Notes under the pieces: model-generated
Told to the model about the DNA's origin: nothing
The model's input: the letters and a program-made list of their open reading frames with translations, nothing else
Databases searched by the model: none
Source of the DNA: Prunus persica
Taxonomy: Eukaryota; Streptophyta; Magnoliopsida; Rosales; Rosaceae
Length of the DNA: 64,000 nt
Reading direction: 5' to 3'
Assembly: GCF_000346465.2 (NCBI RefSeq)
Contig: NC_034016.1
Coordinates: 15,864,730-15,928,729 of the forward strand
Position numbers and translations under genes: made by a program
In this document: piece after piece, positions 35,582-47,713 of the stretch
Numbering within the stretch: the first letter of the stretch is position 1
Layout: each line of letters begins with the position of its first letter

Positions 35582-37588
35582 CTGAATTGACTGTAGGTGC
35601 CAATTTATTTCATTAGTCTCATCTTCAAGATCTAGACATGTCTCCACAACCGTTCTTGGAAGTTGCTCGTGATGCCTTTACACAGTAAAGCTTCTGGGTG
35701 CCTGCGCAGAAATGCTAATGTGACATCCAAAGCCGAACCATGGTTGAAGCGCAAGCTATGAATCTCACTCTGATTTAAATTAGACAGAGCTACATTATTT
35801 ATGAATTAGATTCATTGGTTTATCTTTAGATCGTGTTTTTCCCGGTACTTGTAAAACAAGCATACACGTTATGTTATGTAAAGCAGTAGGTTGATGTTGA
35901 AGAAGAAACTTACAAATGACAATCTCTTTTCTCAGAAACAAATGCATGCCGGATTTTCATTTTGCTTGTATATTAAATTTTTATTTATTTTTATTTTCTG
36001 GAAGAGCTGTTTTTCAGCAATTCAAGTTCTTTAGAACAGGTTGACAAGTATATACAAGTATATAAGGAAAGGCACATCTTTGGTGAGTTCCTGATTATTG
36101 ATATAACTGGTGCTGAATGAACACCATCTCAAGGTCCTCATAAACTTGGCATCAGAACGTCATTGATTCTTTGAGTTAATGGATATGACTTTTATTAAAC
36201 CAAAGAATTACATACAAGAGAAGTATTACAGGGTGTCTAGATAAGAATCTCAAAAAAAAAGTTACAGTAAAACAACAACGTTCATATTGCAGACGCTCAA
36301 AATTTCTTCCAAATTGTATAGCTGAGCAGACCAAGCCACCCACCTTCTCTTTGCCAGCTCCATCAATCAACTGGCGAGGTCCATGTAGGAAACACCACAA
36401 ACTTTGCATTTAAGGCTTTCTTCAAACTTGAACTGATCCTCACTCATTTTTCTTTATTTTGACGGCCTCTATACAGTTATATTGCCGATACGAAAGTGGA
36501 ATTACACAGAACATTGTATTTTATTGTCAACTGCTAACTTCATTACGTACAAAGTTCAGACAGCAGCTCTTCACTGGTGGGGAAGATTAACATACAAATA
36601 AACAAAAGATATTTCACACATCAGTTAATCATCGTATATAGCAGATATTCATTCCTAAGAAAGGAAAGGTTCCATAAAGTGAGTTGGGAAGCGTGGTTTT
36701 GAAGCAACACACACACACACACACACACAGAGATACATGTTTTTTATTTAAGGCAATGAATTGTGAGCTCAAAGTGATGATGTAGCTTACTTTGAACAAT
36801 TTATATGCTTGCTATTGTAGTCAGAAGCTCACCTGTTATAATTTACAGCAGGCTTGCAACCGCCTTTGGATATGCATTTCTTCACTAAAAGAAAATTGAA
36901 GCGACCCCTCAATCAAAGAGATGCCTTCTCAAGAACTTTGCTCACATAAGCCTAGGCATTGATCACGTCAAGGACTGCACACACCATTATGTCAGTTAAG
37001 TATCAGTGCTCCGAGTGAGGGAAGAGGAGAAATCCTGCCAAAATTATTTTGTGACCAGATATTTCAATTACAGGCCCAGGAAAAATAAGACAAATTTCAT
37101 AACACAGCACTAATAGGTTTCATTAGCTGAGATGAATGTAACACTAAAAGAAAAATAAGGCAAGCAGGAAAAGTAAATTAAATAATATGCAACTGTCTAA
37201 CTGCAATAATTTGAATTGTGAATAAGATGTTTTCCCATAACTTGGTAATAAGAAAAATGGGAACAAAAACAGATATTCATTGAAGAACAATGTTCAAACA
37301 CTGGTGATGTCTTGTATAAATTGTTTACACGTTTTGGTATTGACATGCCCCCTCCAAAACAATTATCAAGCCTATATCTAAATGCAACCTAATGAACTTT
37401 ACCCAAAACTTCTCACATAATCTACAACTTATTCCCTATCGCAATGCTTCAAAACTCCGTACCAGGCAGAGACTAAAAATCCGTGTAAGGTTAAAAAATT
37501 GATCCAAAACACTGAACTATGAATAACTGATGGTGCAATTTCATGTCTCGCCATCTCATCAACCGCTGAATGTGTGCAATGATTTATT
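35582..37588. other. Spacer between convergent genes
   Basis: Contains the 3' UTR of the Mpv17/PMP22 gene and the 3' flank of ADA1 copy 1. Parts of 36290-37440 are similar to 40420-40940, so the ADA1 duplication extends into this flank. An AC microsatellite lies at 36707-36729. The minus-strand frame at 36176-36409 is not supported. Confidence 0.5.
36707..36729. repeat. (AC)n microsatellite
   Basis: About 11 AC units, uninterrupted, in the spacer downstream of ADA1 copy 1. Confidence 0.95.
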
Positions 37589-38662
37589 TCACTCTTCAGA
37601 AGCACACAAGACAATCTTCTCACGCTGTATGGCCCAATCTGCACCGAGTATCTGGGGATTTAGCTCAACTGAGGTAGAAAAATCCGATACAGTCACATAA
37701 GTAGATTTTCTTTCTCTTTGCATATTTCTCGGAAGTGACATCCCATTCAAACCATCTTTGTACGGGTATGAGCCACTTAGTTGTTTTAAGTGCTCATTGC
37801 CATGCCTTGTCCCAGCTAGCTGAATACAAGGTTCTATTAATCTCTTTAGGTAAGCATCTAATCCATTATTCAAGAGGTTAACACAGTCTACAGAGACACT
37901 AACGCCCTCCAATTCCAACTTCCGCTCCAAACGACTTCTTAATGATCTTGTATCAGGTAGCTCGCCACAGTTTTGACAGGTCTCAGGGTGGTAAGTACTA
38001 CACAATGATACATTAGGAAGAGCTTTACGTGATCCACCCAAATTTATACCTAGAGGAGCTGTTACTGGGCTTCTACTTTGAATAGATGGGCTTCCTGCGT
38101 CCTGTTCGACCTCTTCTCCATCTTCTACAGAGGCAACTTCAACAGGAGGTCTGCTTCCAAGAGAAAGCAATTCACTAGCGCTTTGCTGCTCCAGTGCTTT
38201 AGAAATGAACTCCTCAGATGCCAAATTTTGGGGCTTTCCATTTGGCCCCAAAGGGCTTGGGCGGTCCCGGAACTTGCGTTCCCGATTAACTGGAGACCTG
38301 CCCTTGCGAGGAGATTGAGGAAATGCATCCGCATTAACTGATTGAAAACCATTCTTCTGACAGCCATTCGCCACTTTAACATTCAGGGTACTACCCCCTT
38401 TCTTAATACCTGTCAAGGGTGGAACTTTTGCAAGGCAGGCATTCTTGATAATTGATTTGATAAGTCGGTTATGAAGATGGACATTTTCCCTCCCAATAGT
38501 CCGATTGCAAAACTTGTCGAATTCACACTTGCTAATCTTTGAACTAAACAATCTCCTGATCAGATCAAAGTATTTCTCAGCTCTCTGATGCCCAATCCTT
38601 TGGATAATCAGACCTTTCAGCTCTAAAGTGTCGATACGAGTATAGCTTTGATTGGGCACCAT
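37589..38662 (-). CDS. ADA1-like SAGA/Tad1 family protein, copy 1
   Basis: Intronless coding sequence of 357 residues. The start VPNQSYTRIDTLELKGLI, the words IGHQRAEKYFDLIRRLF, TIGRENVHLHNRLIKSIIKN and the later ETCQNCGELPDTRSLRSRL and NGLDAYLKRLIEPC match the plant SAGA-Tad1/ADA1 (HFI1) family, for example Arabidopsis At2g24530 and At4g31440. Family role: a histone-fold scaffold subunit of the SAGA coactivator in the nucleus. A Cys pair (CQNC) sits near residue 230. The 5' UTR is probably split by an intron (donor at 39148, acceptor before 38679). Copy 2 at 40981-42054 is a tandem paralog of exactly the same length, with no shared frame damage. Copy 1 lies nearer the Mpv17 gene. Confidence 0.9.
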   Translation of the reverse strand: MVPNQSYTRIDTLELKGLIIQRIGHQRAEKYFDLIRRLFSSKISKCEFDKFCNRTIGRENVHLHNRLIKSIIKNACLAKVPPLTGIKKGGSTLNVKVANGCQKNGFQSVNADAFPQSPRKGRSPVNRERKFRDRPSPLGPNGKPQNLASEEFISKALEQQSASELLSLGSRPPVEVASVEDGEEVEQDAGSPSIQSRSPVTAPLGINLGGSRKALPNVSLCSTYHPETCQNCGELPDTRSLRSRLERKLELEGVSVSVDCVNLLNNGLDAYLKRLIEPCIQLAGTRHGNEHLKQLSGSYPYKDGLNGMSLPRNMQRERKSTYVTVSDFSTSVELNPQILGADWAIQREKIVLCASEE

Positions 38663-39179
38663 TTCTTCCCCTCCACTTGCTAAAACTCACCAAATCCAGA
38701 TCCTCATTGAAACCTTGAATTCTCCAGCAAAACCCAGATGACAGAATACATGATCTTCAATCCAAAACCTAAAACCCTAATTTTCAGACAATGTTTTCAC
38801 CTGCATGTTCACCAAAGCATCAGAAGCAAATTCCCAAATTTTCTTAATCAAATTGAACATGGGTACTAAAATTCTGCTCAAATTACTTCAATTACAAAGA
38901 TAAATATCACTGGGAACCAAACATTGACTAAACCAAGAGTTCAAAGAAACATAAATATCAAAATATCTTTCTAAATTTGGAAAATTAACGAGAAAGAGTA
39001 GCCGAAGCAAAAAAATTGGACAAATTTGATAGATTTCAGTAACAATTTACAGATATGACAGAAACCCAATTCAGATTTTGGCATGAAATAAAAACCCAAA
39101 AAGCGCGTTGACCAAAGAACGAAGAAAGAGAGAGAGAGAGACACAAACCTGGCTCGAACGAGGTCACAGTTGGATTGCC

Positions 39180-40980
39180 CTTTGAGTTTGAGTGTGTTTT
39201 TTATTTCCTTTATTTCCCAATTGTTATTTGGTGATTGTGCTTTGTCTGCTTTGTTTAGAAGCTGTTTCTGTTATAACAAGGACATGCCAAACAAGGATTA
39301 GGAAGAAGAAGGCTTTGCCTTCGTGTACTTTTCAGATGAAAACACACAAGTGCGCTTTACTGAGTTTGACAATTGAGATGTGGAGACTTTGGTTAGGGCC
39401 CGTTTGTTTGCGCTTTTTTTTAACTGTCCTTTGTTTTTCTTTCCTTTCCCTCCCTGGCCCCCCTGTGGTAAACAGAAAAAACTCCCACAAAGTTACCGAC
39501 CAAAATTGGTTGATATTGTCTATTTATTTATTCAGTTGGGAGATCGAACACTATTGATTGTTTACTATTGATCCATATAGATTGTATTGTGGTGTTCACG
39601 TCAATCAACAGTTTATCAATTAATCATGTGCGCATAAGTGATTGAAAATAGCATATTGCTATCAGACTAACCTTTGAGGGTACTGATAATTCACTGAACG
39701 ACTAACATTAGCATATCTCTATTCCCGTATTATCTTGTTAGCAAACTTTTTAGCATATCTCTATTCCCGTATTATCTTGTTAGCAAACTTTTCAGGGTTT
39801 TGTAAAGTAGTGGGTTGATTGATCTTGTTGAAGACAAACCAAGAGAGTATCACTTAAAAATCTATTTTCTTGGAAACAAATGCTTGTGGAACTTAAAAAC
39901 CAAGTTCTATATTATAAGCTCTTTTTCTCCAGTTCTAGAAGAAACTTGTCTTTGTGCTTGGTTCACTGAAAATTCTACACATCTAACGCAAGCAATTCGA
40001 CTTCTTCTTCCCTGTTGAGGGGGATAGTTTTCCATTTAACCTGGTTAACTTATAAGGCTTTGTCAGCAGATTTGCTTTTGGATGTGTAGATTCAAACCAG
40101 GGAGGCAATTGAACAAAAACAGAATTCTATAATGAATTGGATTCTGTCAATCGTCAATCAACAAAAAATTCAGTAATACAATCTGATATTTAAAACATAG
40201 CTCATCTTGAGCTCAGTGAAGCAAGCCTCAGAACAAACTACCCTACCTATGCAATATAACAACATTCTAACCACTAACTATGTTAGTAGTCAGGTCAGCA
40301 TTCTTCAAACAATGCCCTCTGGGCTTTGATATTGAGCTGAGGCTTCAGATCTGGCTGTGCGCCTTCCACTGTTCACAACCAATTAAGAGTACCTCTTCAA
40401 AACTATTTAATCAAAAGAAATTTCTTTGAAATTATATAGCCGACGAAGCTGAGCGGAACCAACTTACCCAACTTCTCTTTCCTTCTCCACACTGCACTGA
40501 TAAGTTTCATCAATTGAGAAGAATGAAAAGTCCAGTTAAAATAGGGTGAGCAAGAAAAGTAAAATCCATTTGAAGTTCAAACTTTCTAAAGACTTGTAAC
40601 TGTCTAATTGATAACTGAAGTCACTGTGCAATTATGAACGTTGAATATATGAAAATAGGGAACAAAATAAAATTAATTGAAAGTAGTGTCCAAACCTTCA
40701 AACAGTGAGGTCTTGTATGAAAACGTTAACATATTACTGTATTAACATGCCCTCTTAAGAATGACTATCAAGCCTATGCAACCTAATGAGCTTTACCCAA
40801 ACTTCCCACAGAATCCACAAATTTTTCTTATGTCAATGCTTAAAACCTTGAAGAGGCAAAGCCTACAAATCCATGTGAGGTCAAATGATCAAAAAACTGA
40901 ACTATGAATAATTGAGGGTGTAAGTTTCACGTCCCTTGATCTCATCAACTGCTGAATGTGCGTATAAAAGGTTTTTTTTT
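39180..40980. other. Spacer between the two ADA1 copies
   Basis: Includes the promoter of copy 1 (up to about 39480), with 'ggcccgtttgtttgcgc' shared with the copy 2 promoter near 42694, then unduplicated DNA with the 42-bp tandem repeat, then the 3' flank of copy 2 from about 40230. Open frames at 39192-39571 overlap the promoter and are not credible. Confidence 0.5.
39709..39792. repeat. 42-bp exact tandem duplication
   Basis: Two perfect adjacent copies (39709-39750 and 39751-39792) of a unit that begins 'tagcatatctctattccc' and ends 'agcaaactttt'. Perfect identity suggests a recent slippage or an assembly artefact. Confidence 0.95.
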
Positions 40981-42054
40981 TCACTCTTCAGAAGCACGTA
41001 CGACAATCTTCTCAAGCTGTATGGGCCAATTTTCACCAAGTATTTGCGGATTTAACTCCACTGCTGCACAAAAATCTAACATGGATGCATAAGTAGATTT
41101 TGTTTCTCTTTGCATATGTCCCCCACGCAATGTCCCATTTGAACCACATATATACAGACTGTTTAGTTGTTTTAATTGCTCATCCCCATGCCTTGTCCCA
41201 GCTAATCGAATACAAGGTTCCAGTAATCTCTTCAGGAAAGTATCTAACCCATTGTTCAAGAGGTTAACACAGTCTACAGAAACACCAATACCCTCCGTCT
41301 CCAACTTACGCTCCAAACGACTTCTTAACGATTTTGTATCAGGTAGCTCACCACAGTTTTGACAGGTTTCACGGTGGTATGTACCACCACACACTGATAC
41401 ATTAGGAAAAGCTTTACGTGATCCAACCAAATGCATGGATATACCAAAGGGAGCTGTTACTGGGCTTCTACTTTGAATAGCTGGGCTCCCTGCAACCTGT
41501 TCAACTTCTTCTCCATCCTCAGAGGCAACTTCAATGGGAGGCCTGCTGTCAAGAGAAAGCAACTCAGTAGGACTTTGCTGCTCATGTGCTTTGGAAATCA
41601 ATTCCTCATATGCAATATTTTGGGGCTTTCCATTTGGCCCCAAAGGACTTGGCCGGTCCCGAAACTTACGATCTCGATTAACAGCAGACCGGCCCTTGCG
41701 AGGGCATTGAGGAAATGCATCCCCGTAAAGCGGTTGAGCACAACTCTTCTGATAGCCAATTACAACTTTAGCATTGAGGGCACCTCCCGTTTTCCTAATA
41801 CCTGTCAGTGGTGGAGTTCTTGCAAGGCAAGCATTCTTGATAATTGACCTAATAAGCTTGTTATGAAGATGGACATTTTCCCTCCCAATAGTCCGAATGC
41901 AGAATTTGTTGAAATCACACTTGCTAATCTTCAAACCAAACAATCTTCTGGTCAGATCAAAGTATTTCTCAGCTCTCTGATGCCCAATTTTTTGAACAAT
42001 TGTAAATTTTAGCTCTGAAGTGTCAATACGAGAATAGCTTTGATTGGGCAACAT
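40981..42054 (-). CDS. ADA1-like SAGA/Tad1 family protein, copy 2
   Basis: Intronless, 357 residues from the ATG at 42054 (MLPNQSYSRIDTSELKF), exactly matching copy 1 in length. The frame is open five more codons upstream but that start would be GTG. Compared with copy 1 there are many substitutions and balanced small indels in the middle (around residues 185-225), while the core SAGA-Tad1 words (KIGHQRAEKYFDLTRRLFG, TIGRENVHLHNKLI, ETCQNCGELPDTKSLRSRL) are kept. Both copies look functional. A 5'-UTR intron is likely here too (donor at 42546, acceptor near 42077). Role as for the family: SAGA complex architecture. The degree of divergence suggests an old tandem duplication that has been retained. 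Confidence 0.9.
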   Translation of the reverse strand: MLPNQSYSRIDTSELKFTIVQKIGHQRAEKYFDLTRRLFGLKISKCDFNKFCIRTIGRENVHLHNKLIRSIIKNACLARTPPLTGIRKTGGALNAKVVIGYQKSCAQPLYGDAFPQCPRKGRSAVNRDRKFRDRPSPLGPNGKPQNIAYEELISKAHEQQSPTELLSLDSRPPIEVASEDGEEVEQVAGSPAIQSRSPVTAPFGISMHLVGSRKAFPNVSVCGGTYHRETCQNCGELPDTKSLRSRLERKLETEGIGVSVDCVNLLNNGLDTFLKRLLEPCIRLAGTRHGDEQLKQLNSLYICGSNGTLRGGHMQRETKSTYASMLDFCAAVELNPQILGENWPIQLEKIVVRASEE

Positions 42055-42559
42055 CTCTTTTCCCTCCACTTCTTGTCTTATAATTCACCAAAATCAGATC
42101 CACATTGAAACCTCGAATTCTCCAGCAGAACCCAGATGACAGAATGCAGGATCTTCAACTCAAAACCCAAAACCCTTATTTCCAGGCAATATATTCATCT
42201 GTATATTCACCAAAATGGCATAAAAAACAAATTCCTAAATTTCTTAATCAAAATGAACAAGACCCATGTACAAATTTTGCTGTTGACCCAAAAAAAAAGT
42301 ACAAATTTTGCTCAAATAATATAAATGTCATCTCGAACATGAACTATATCATGAGTTCAGAAAAACACAAGATTACAATGTCTTTACGACATTGAAAAAT
42401 AAAAGAGAAAGAGTAGCAGAAACAAAAACAGAGCAAATGTGATAGATTTCAGCAAAAATTTGCAGAAACCCATTTGAGATTGTGGTAAGAAATCAAAACC
42501 CAAAAAGCGAATTGACCAGAGAACGAAAGTACAAAGAGACACGCACCTGAGTGAAACGA

Positions 42560-43743
42560 GGCCAATGCTTGAAGCTACTTCTGTTAACCAAACAAGGATT
42601 AAGATGAAGGGCTTTGTGTGCTTTCCGAACCTTCTTCTGTAAAAGCTACACGTGCGTTTTTCTGAGTTTGCGAGATGGGAAAGTCTTGTTTAAGGCCCGT
42701 TTGTTTGCGCACTTTTGTAACTGTCTTTTGTTTTTCCTTCCTTTACCTCCCCTCTAGTGAAGAGATAGGAAAAATAAAAAAACCTGTTTCATATTTTTAA
42801 GGGAAAATATTTGGCTTTGATCTTTCTTTTTGTTTTTAAAGAGGGGAAACAGAAATTAATACTACTTTTTTTATTAGCTCTAGGTATACTTTACCTCGGA
42901 ATCTATATATCATCACATCAAACGCAAAATCTTATTGAGGCATATATTGTAATTGTACGTGATATAAAGTCGGAGGTCAAAATCTCATTCATTCATACGT
43001 CAAATGGCCTCATCATTTGGTTCGTAACCTACCAACTTGCTACACTATACTTAGGATCTTGCTTAGGAGGGCTTCTGGAAGAGCCCCTTTTTTTACAACC
43101 AAAAGTGCTTTTTACAGTATTTGGCAGCATAATAATTTTGAAGTGCTTTTGGGTTATAGAAATGCTTTTTGGAGAAGCATTTGGCAGGTACTTCTTCAAG
43201 AAGCACTTGGATTTCAAATTTTTATAATAAACGTGCTTTTGTTAGAAGCGCTTATAAGCGCTTCCTAGAGATGCATTCCCAAATGAGCCAAATTCAAACA
43301 AATACTCGCTTGTGTGCAAAACAAGCAGCTAGTGAGCAGCTTGCCACGGATAGATAAAGTAGGAGCCTAGAATTGTTACCGTGGTTCATTGACTTCATTT
43401 CGAGGACATTGGGTTTAGGGCTTGCTATGGATAGGCAAAGAGTTGAGATGCCAACAAAGCGGACCATCTGGGTTCTCCATTTGGTGATTATTATACATAA
43501 AGAACTTTATAACCTTTTCAATGCAATCGAAACTCTGAAAGCATGTACAGTTTTCAAACCCAGTTTTCATCTTGCACAAACTAACTTCATACAAACACCA
43601 ATACATCAAAATAACTTCAAACACATAACAAAAAGAATTACAGCTTCAAACACATAGTATTAAAATTACAGCTTATATGGTAAAGAATTATACATTCGTT
43701 TATAGCTTTGCAAACCAGTGAAAGTTGGTACGAAAAAGACTGG
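42560..43743. other. Spacer with small transposon remnants
   Basis: No gene supported; overlapping open frames at 42811-43357 are translations of transposon sequence. Positions 43005-43290 hold repeated 'agaagcac' and 'gtgcttttt' words and imperfect inverted ends (GGCCTCATCATTTGG, CCAAATGAGCC), the look of a hAT-like MITE. No target duplication could be fixed. Confidence 0.5.
43005..43290. mobile_element. Probable hAT-like MITE
   Basis: Ends form a loose inverted repeat (GGCCTCATCATTTGG / CCAAATGAGCC). The interior is rich in 'aagtgcttttt' and 'agaagc' words on both strands, the pattern of common plant hAT MITEs. Without a matching target duplication the boundaries are approximate. Confidence 0.5.
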
Positions 43744-45503
43744 CTACTCTAATTTCAAGACTTCTTCTGACCTCAATTTGGAGGGTTCTTGTTCTGTATC
43801 AAGTGACAAGTCTGTGAGAAGGCCAACTGAAGCCTCATCTACATCTTCTGGATGCAACTGCAAAGCCGATGAATGGCCAGCTGGACAATTAAGGGGAGGC
43901 TCAGCAGGTTGTTCTGCATCAAAATGTGCCCACTTCCTATCCTTTGCATGAACTAAAAGAGGGTACAACAAAACCCCAACAATGATTACACAACCACTTA
44001 CAAAGAAAGTCCTTAGAGAAGCCAAGCACATAACAAGAACAAGCAACAATGCAGGAGGCAGGCAAAGCATTGTTGCCCCAAATGTTTGGAAGGGGACTTT
44101 GTAAGGTCGATGAAGGTCTGGCTTCTTTACTCTCAATTTTATAAAGGCTGCAAATTCAAGAAGCATTCCTATAGCATATAAGAAATTAAGAAATTCCAAG
44201 ATCTCCTGAAAACTCATCCACGACAAGAAGATAACTCCGGTAGCAGAGCACAAAATGCTAACAGTAGGTGTTCCATACTTTGACCTACAAGATGGAATTA
44301 AACAAACAATCAGGTAAGTGCTCATCAACACTGCACCTAAGGTCAGATAGCATCCAACTCAATTTGGAAGCAAAAGGTCCTTTTCTTTGAAGAAAGGATC
44401 CCCTATCTAACCTTGGGATATAAATTATAAATAATCTGTCACTTAATTAAGTTTATAGATGAAATATGCATCAAAGGTTAAATTCCTTGAGGTTGCTGAG
44501 GGAGATGAAGCATAAAAGTTACAAACCTTGAAGCAAATATAGCCGGAAGCATTCCCATCTCACTCATCCCAAGAAGTTGAAAGGCATCACTGCTCATTTC
44601 TGCTTCAAACAACCCCATGTTAGACATTGCAGCAGCCGCTTGAATCCACCACTTAAGCCAAAAGCCACCTATTAACATCCCAACTTCTGCAAAGTACCCA
44701 TCAGTCCAGTCACTAGAGGCAGAGTTTAAAGCTCCTGTTCCAGCAAGAAGTGGGATCAAATATGAAGAAACCACCACAACTACAGCCCCGAGAAGAGCCT
44801 TTGGAAATGTCTTACTTGGATTTTCAACCTCCCCTGCAAGGGTACTTGCCTTATCCCAATAGTTCAGATTCCAAAACATACTATTGAAGTATCCCCTCCA
44901 ATCCACCTTCTTAAAGTCTACAACTAGCCACTGCTTAACCCTTATTCTGGGAATCGAAAGAATCGCCATTACAAGAAACGGGCAAAGTGAGAAAATCGCA
45001 AGGGAAACAGCAGAGAACCCGACAATGTGTAGTCCACGGTAGTTCAAGTATGTCAATGAGAATGTTATTCCCAAAAGAGCTGGAATTCGAGCTATCAACC
45101 GGTTGAAGATGGGAAATGAATGCTTCAAGTAATCCAGGAATAGGACAGGGTAAAGAGCGTTGTCCATAACCCCACTAAACCATTTCCAAAAGCCCTCTTG
45201 GAAACCCCAGAAAGGCCCAAAAGCTGCTGATATCCAGAGCACATATCCACCATTTTCAGGGAAGCTTGTGGCAAGCTCAGCTGTCACTAAAGCTTCTGGG
45301 ATGCTCCAAAACAAGGGAAACACCAAGAAACCAAGCAAAGACAAAAGAGGGCCACCCCCAGCCCTGACTGAATCCTCTACACCAAAAGGACCCCCAGAAA
45401 CCTCATAGAAAATTAGAGCTATAAGAGGCAAAAGTGTCAACTTTGGGTTTGGTTTTGCGGCTGTGTTCTTTGTATCATCACTGACTATTCCCTCTTCAGC
45501 CAT
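43744..45503 (-). CDS. PUT5: Polyamine/amino-acid transporter, PUT5/LAT5-like
   Basis: Two exons, 45503-44527 and 44284-43744, joined through a split AGG codon, give 505 residues. The product is a 12-segment APC-superfamily carrier of the plant LAT/PUT group. The sequence KLTLLPLIALIFYEVSGGPFG, the SFPENGGYVLWI and GFQEGFWKWFSGVMDNALYP words and the later MSFQEILEFLNFLYAIGMLL all match Arabidopsis LAT5/PUT5 (At3g19553) as I recall it. The family imports polyamines and related cations (and paraquat) by proton coupling, across the plasma or an internal membrane. The N- and C-terminal tails are hydrophilic; the C-tail is acidic (EDVDEASVG). An in-frame ATG at 45563 would add 20 residues; I prefer 45503 (MAEEG) by family. 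A 5'-UTR intron is probable (about 45704-45580). Confidence 0.9.
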
Positions 45504-46439
45504 CCACAGACAGCAGAGGGAAAAATATATGAACTCCAATACCAAGCAGCCTAATGGATTCAATGAACTGGGTTATGCCTAAAATTTAGATCTGGTTATT
45601 GTTTCATGATGCTAAGCTGTAACCGTAGCCTGCTAGCTCCATCAAAACCCATAACAAAAACAATCAAAGAAGTTTCTGCAGGTGATTTTGTTCAGAGAAA
45701 GTACCTGTTTTGAAGGATTTGCCAAATTGGGTGTGGCATGATTTTCACAATAGAGGTGTTGGCTTGGATCAATGAACCCTCTCTTCTATTTTGCTTCTTG
45801 GAAGAAACTAAAGCCACTTCCTTCCACAGAAGTGGTGAAATTGGATCCTTCATTTGTGGGCGAGTCTAATCTTTGACTGGGGATGCGTTCCATACGCGCT
45901 GTAGAGTCACGTGAGGCTAATATTTATGTGGAATGTTGGGGTGTCACTACACTGTCCTCCCATACGCCATTGTGTTGGATTGCGTACTGAACATGGCATG
46001 GATATGTGGAAGATATGATGATGACCCATTGGTTCCCCAACGTGGTCGTTGATTGTGTGAATGTGATGTATGTTAGTTGGGGTCGGAAACAAGAGACATA
46101 AAATACATGGAGGCGCCATTCGAATGCATGTAACAAGTTCTGCTATAAAAAAATAAAAATTCACTTAACAAGTTACCTAACCACCTAATACACTATCTTA
46201 CAATGATTTTTCTAACCTATAGGTAGAAATTGCCTCCAAAAGTCGGCTCATAAGAAAATGGTGCTCAAGAGTTTTAAAATCACTTTAAAATATGTTTTTT
46301 TTTCTTTCTTAAGTGGGCTCTTGAATCGTGACTAATTACTTACTAGTACTTAAGCAAATATTCCATATTAGAATTCATACACCAAACAAGCTGTATTTTT
46401 CCCGCCACATATCTCCTACACGTCTCGCTGTCTCTGAAA
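45504..46439. promoter_or_regulatory. Divergent promoter region between PUT5 and ERV1
   Basis: Head-to-head genes share about 0.94 kb. The PUT5 leader and likely leader intron occupy roughly 45504-45800. A 'cacgtg'-like motif (tcacgtgagg) lies near 45908. No gene supported; short minus-strand frames at 45907-46164 have no features. Confidence 0.45.
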
Positions 46440-47627
46440 ATGTCGGAGCATCCATTGCAGGCACTGTTTCAAACTGTTGCGAAAGTCTCAAATTCAATTC
46501 AAGCCCAACTTTCTAATCTCATTGGCCAACCTCACCACTCCTCTCCCACAACCCAAACACGCCTTTTCTCTGTCTCTTCCTCCTCCAAAGTACGTTCGTC
46601 AGAAAATGTCTCCACCCATCCCCAGCCCACCGATCTCATCAACAAGAAAAAGGTACTCTTTCTCATTGATGATCGTTACACTCACTCGTTTGCAGTGTTT
46701 TAAATCTAAAGTTGCAGCCTTTGTTGGATCTCCTTGTTTGTCTTCTGTCTTAGAGAGATGGGTAACTCGGTAACTGTTTGATAGAAGTCCTGAACGAGTC
46801 TAGCGCTGATTTTCATGTGTTAGTGCATGTGGATTTTTCTCTAATTCACGTAAAGTGAATCCCATTGAAATATGTTTTTTTGTTGGAAGCATTTGTTTGG
46901 TGGGTTTTGTGTGTAAATGTAGGGTCGGCTGAGATATTGTGTTTGCGGCAACATAGGATCGGCTTATTGGCTGATACGGGTTGAGTATACTAATGCCATA
47001 TCTTTCACTTTACAAAATGTATGCAGGTTGAGTTCCTGTAGGCACCAGTAGCCATAGTTAGCTTCCATGGCATTTTCAAGCCATTTTATTCTGTCAAAAA
47101 CATATTTAGAATTTCAACAGGAAATTGCTTTGTTGATAATGATGAATCAATTCCTTATATTCAGGGAAATTCGGCTAGTCCTTTGACTAAAGAAGAGCTT
47201 GGAAGAGCCACTTGGACTTTTCTTCACACTCTTGCTGCTCAGGTAAACAAAGTAGTGAGTGTTAGTATTATTTGCAGTGTGCAATAATGTTGTTAACGAA
47301 TCCAGAACAAAATTGAAAGTAAAGTTGGTATACTATAAACTAACTAGTCCCTTGGTTCATTCCCCTTGCTTTACAAAAATATCTTCTTGTTTTTTAATCA
47401 TCCTAAAGATAACTACTGCAGACTACCAGCTGAAAAATAGACATTTGCAAGAAAATTACTTATGTATACTGCACCTTTTGCTCTTGATCACAACAAAATG
47501 ACATATTATGCGCATGTAATTATTAACCGTTTCATGTAGATTGAATTATTTAATAACTTTTATTTGTTTCAGTATCCAGATAAACCAACAAGGCAACAGA
47601 AGAAGGATGCAAAAGAATTGGTATATG

Positions 47628-47713
<86 letters not shown>

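Noticed and set aside
39192..39571. 121- and 63-codon frames upstream of ADA1 copy 1
   Set aside because: They lie in the promoter and leader of the minus-strand gene and are Phe/Leu-rich translations of T-rich DNA.
40981..42069. Start of ADA1 copy 2 at 42069
   Set aside because: That codon is GTG; the ATG at 42054 aligns exactly with the copy 1 start.
42811..43227. 138-codon frame with hydrophobic stretches
   Set aside because: It overlaps a MITE-like repeat with repeated 'gtgcttttt' words and has no family likeness.
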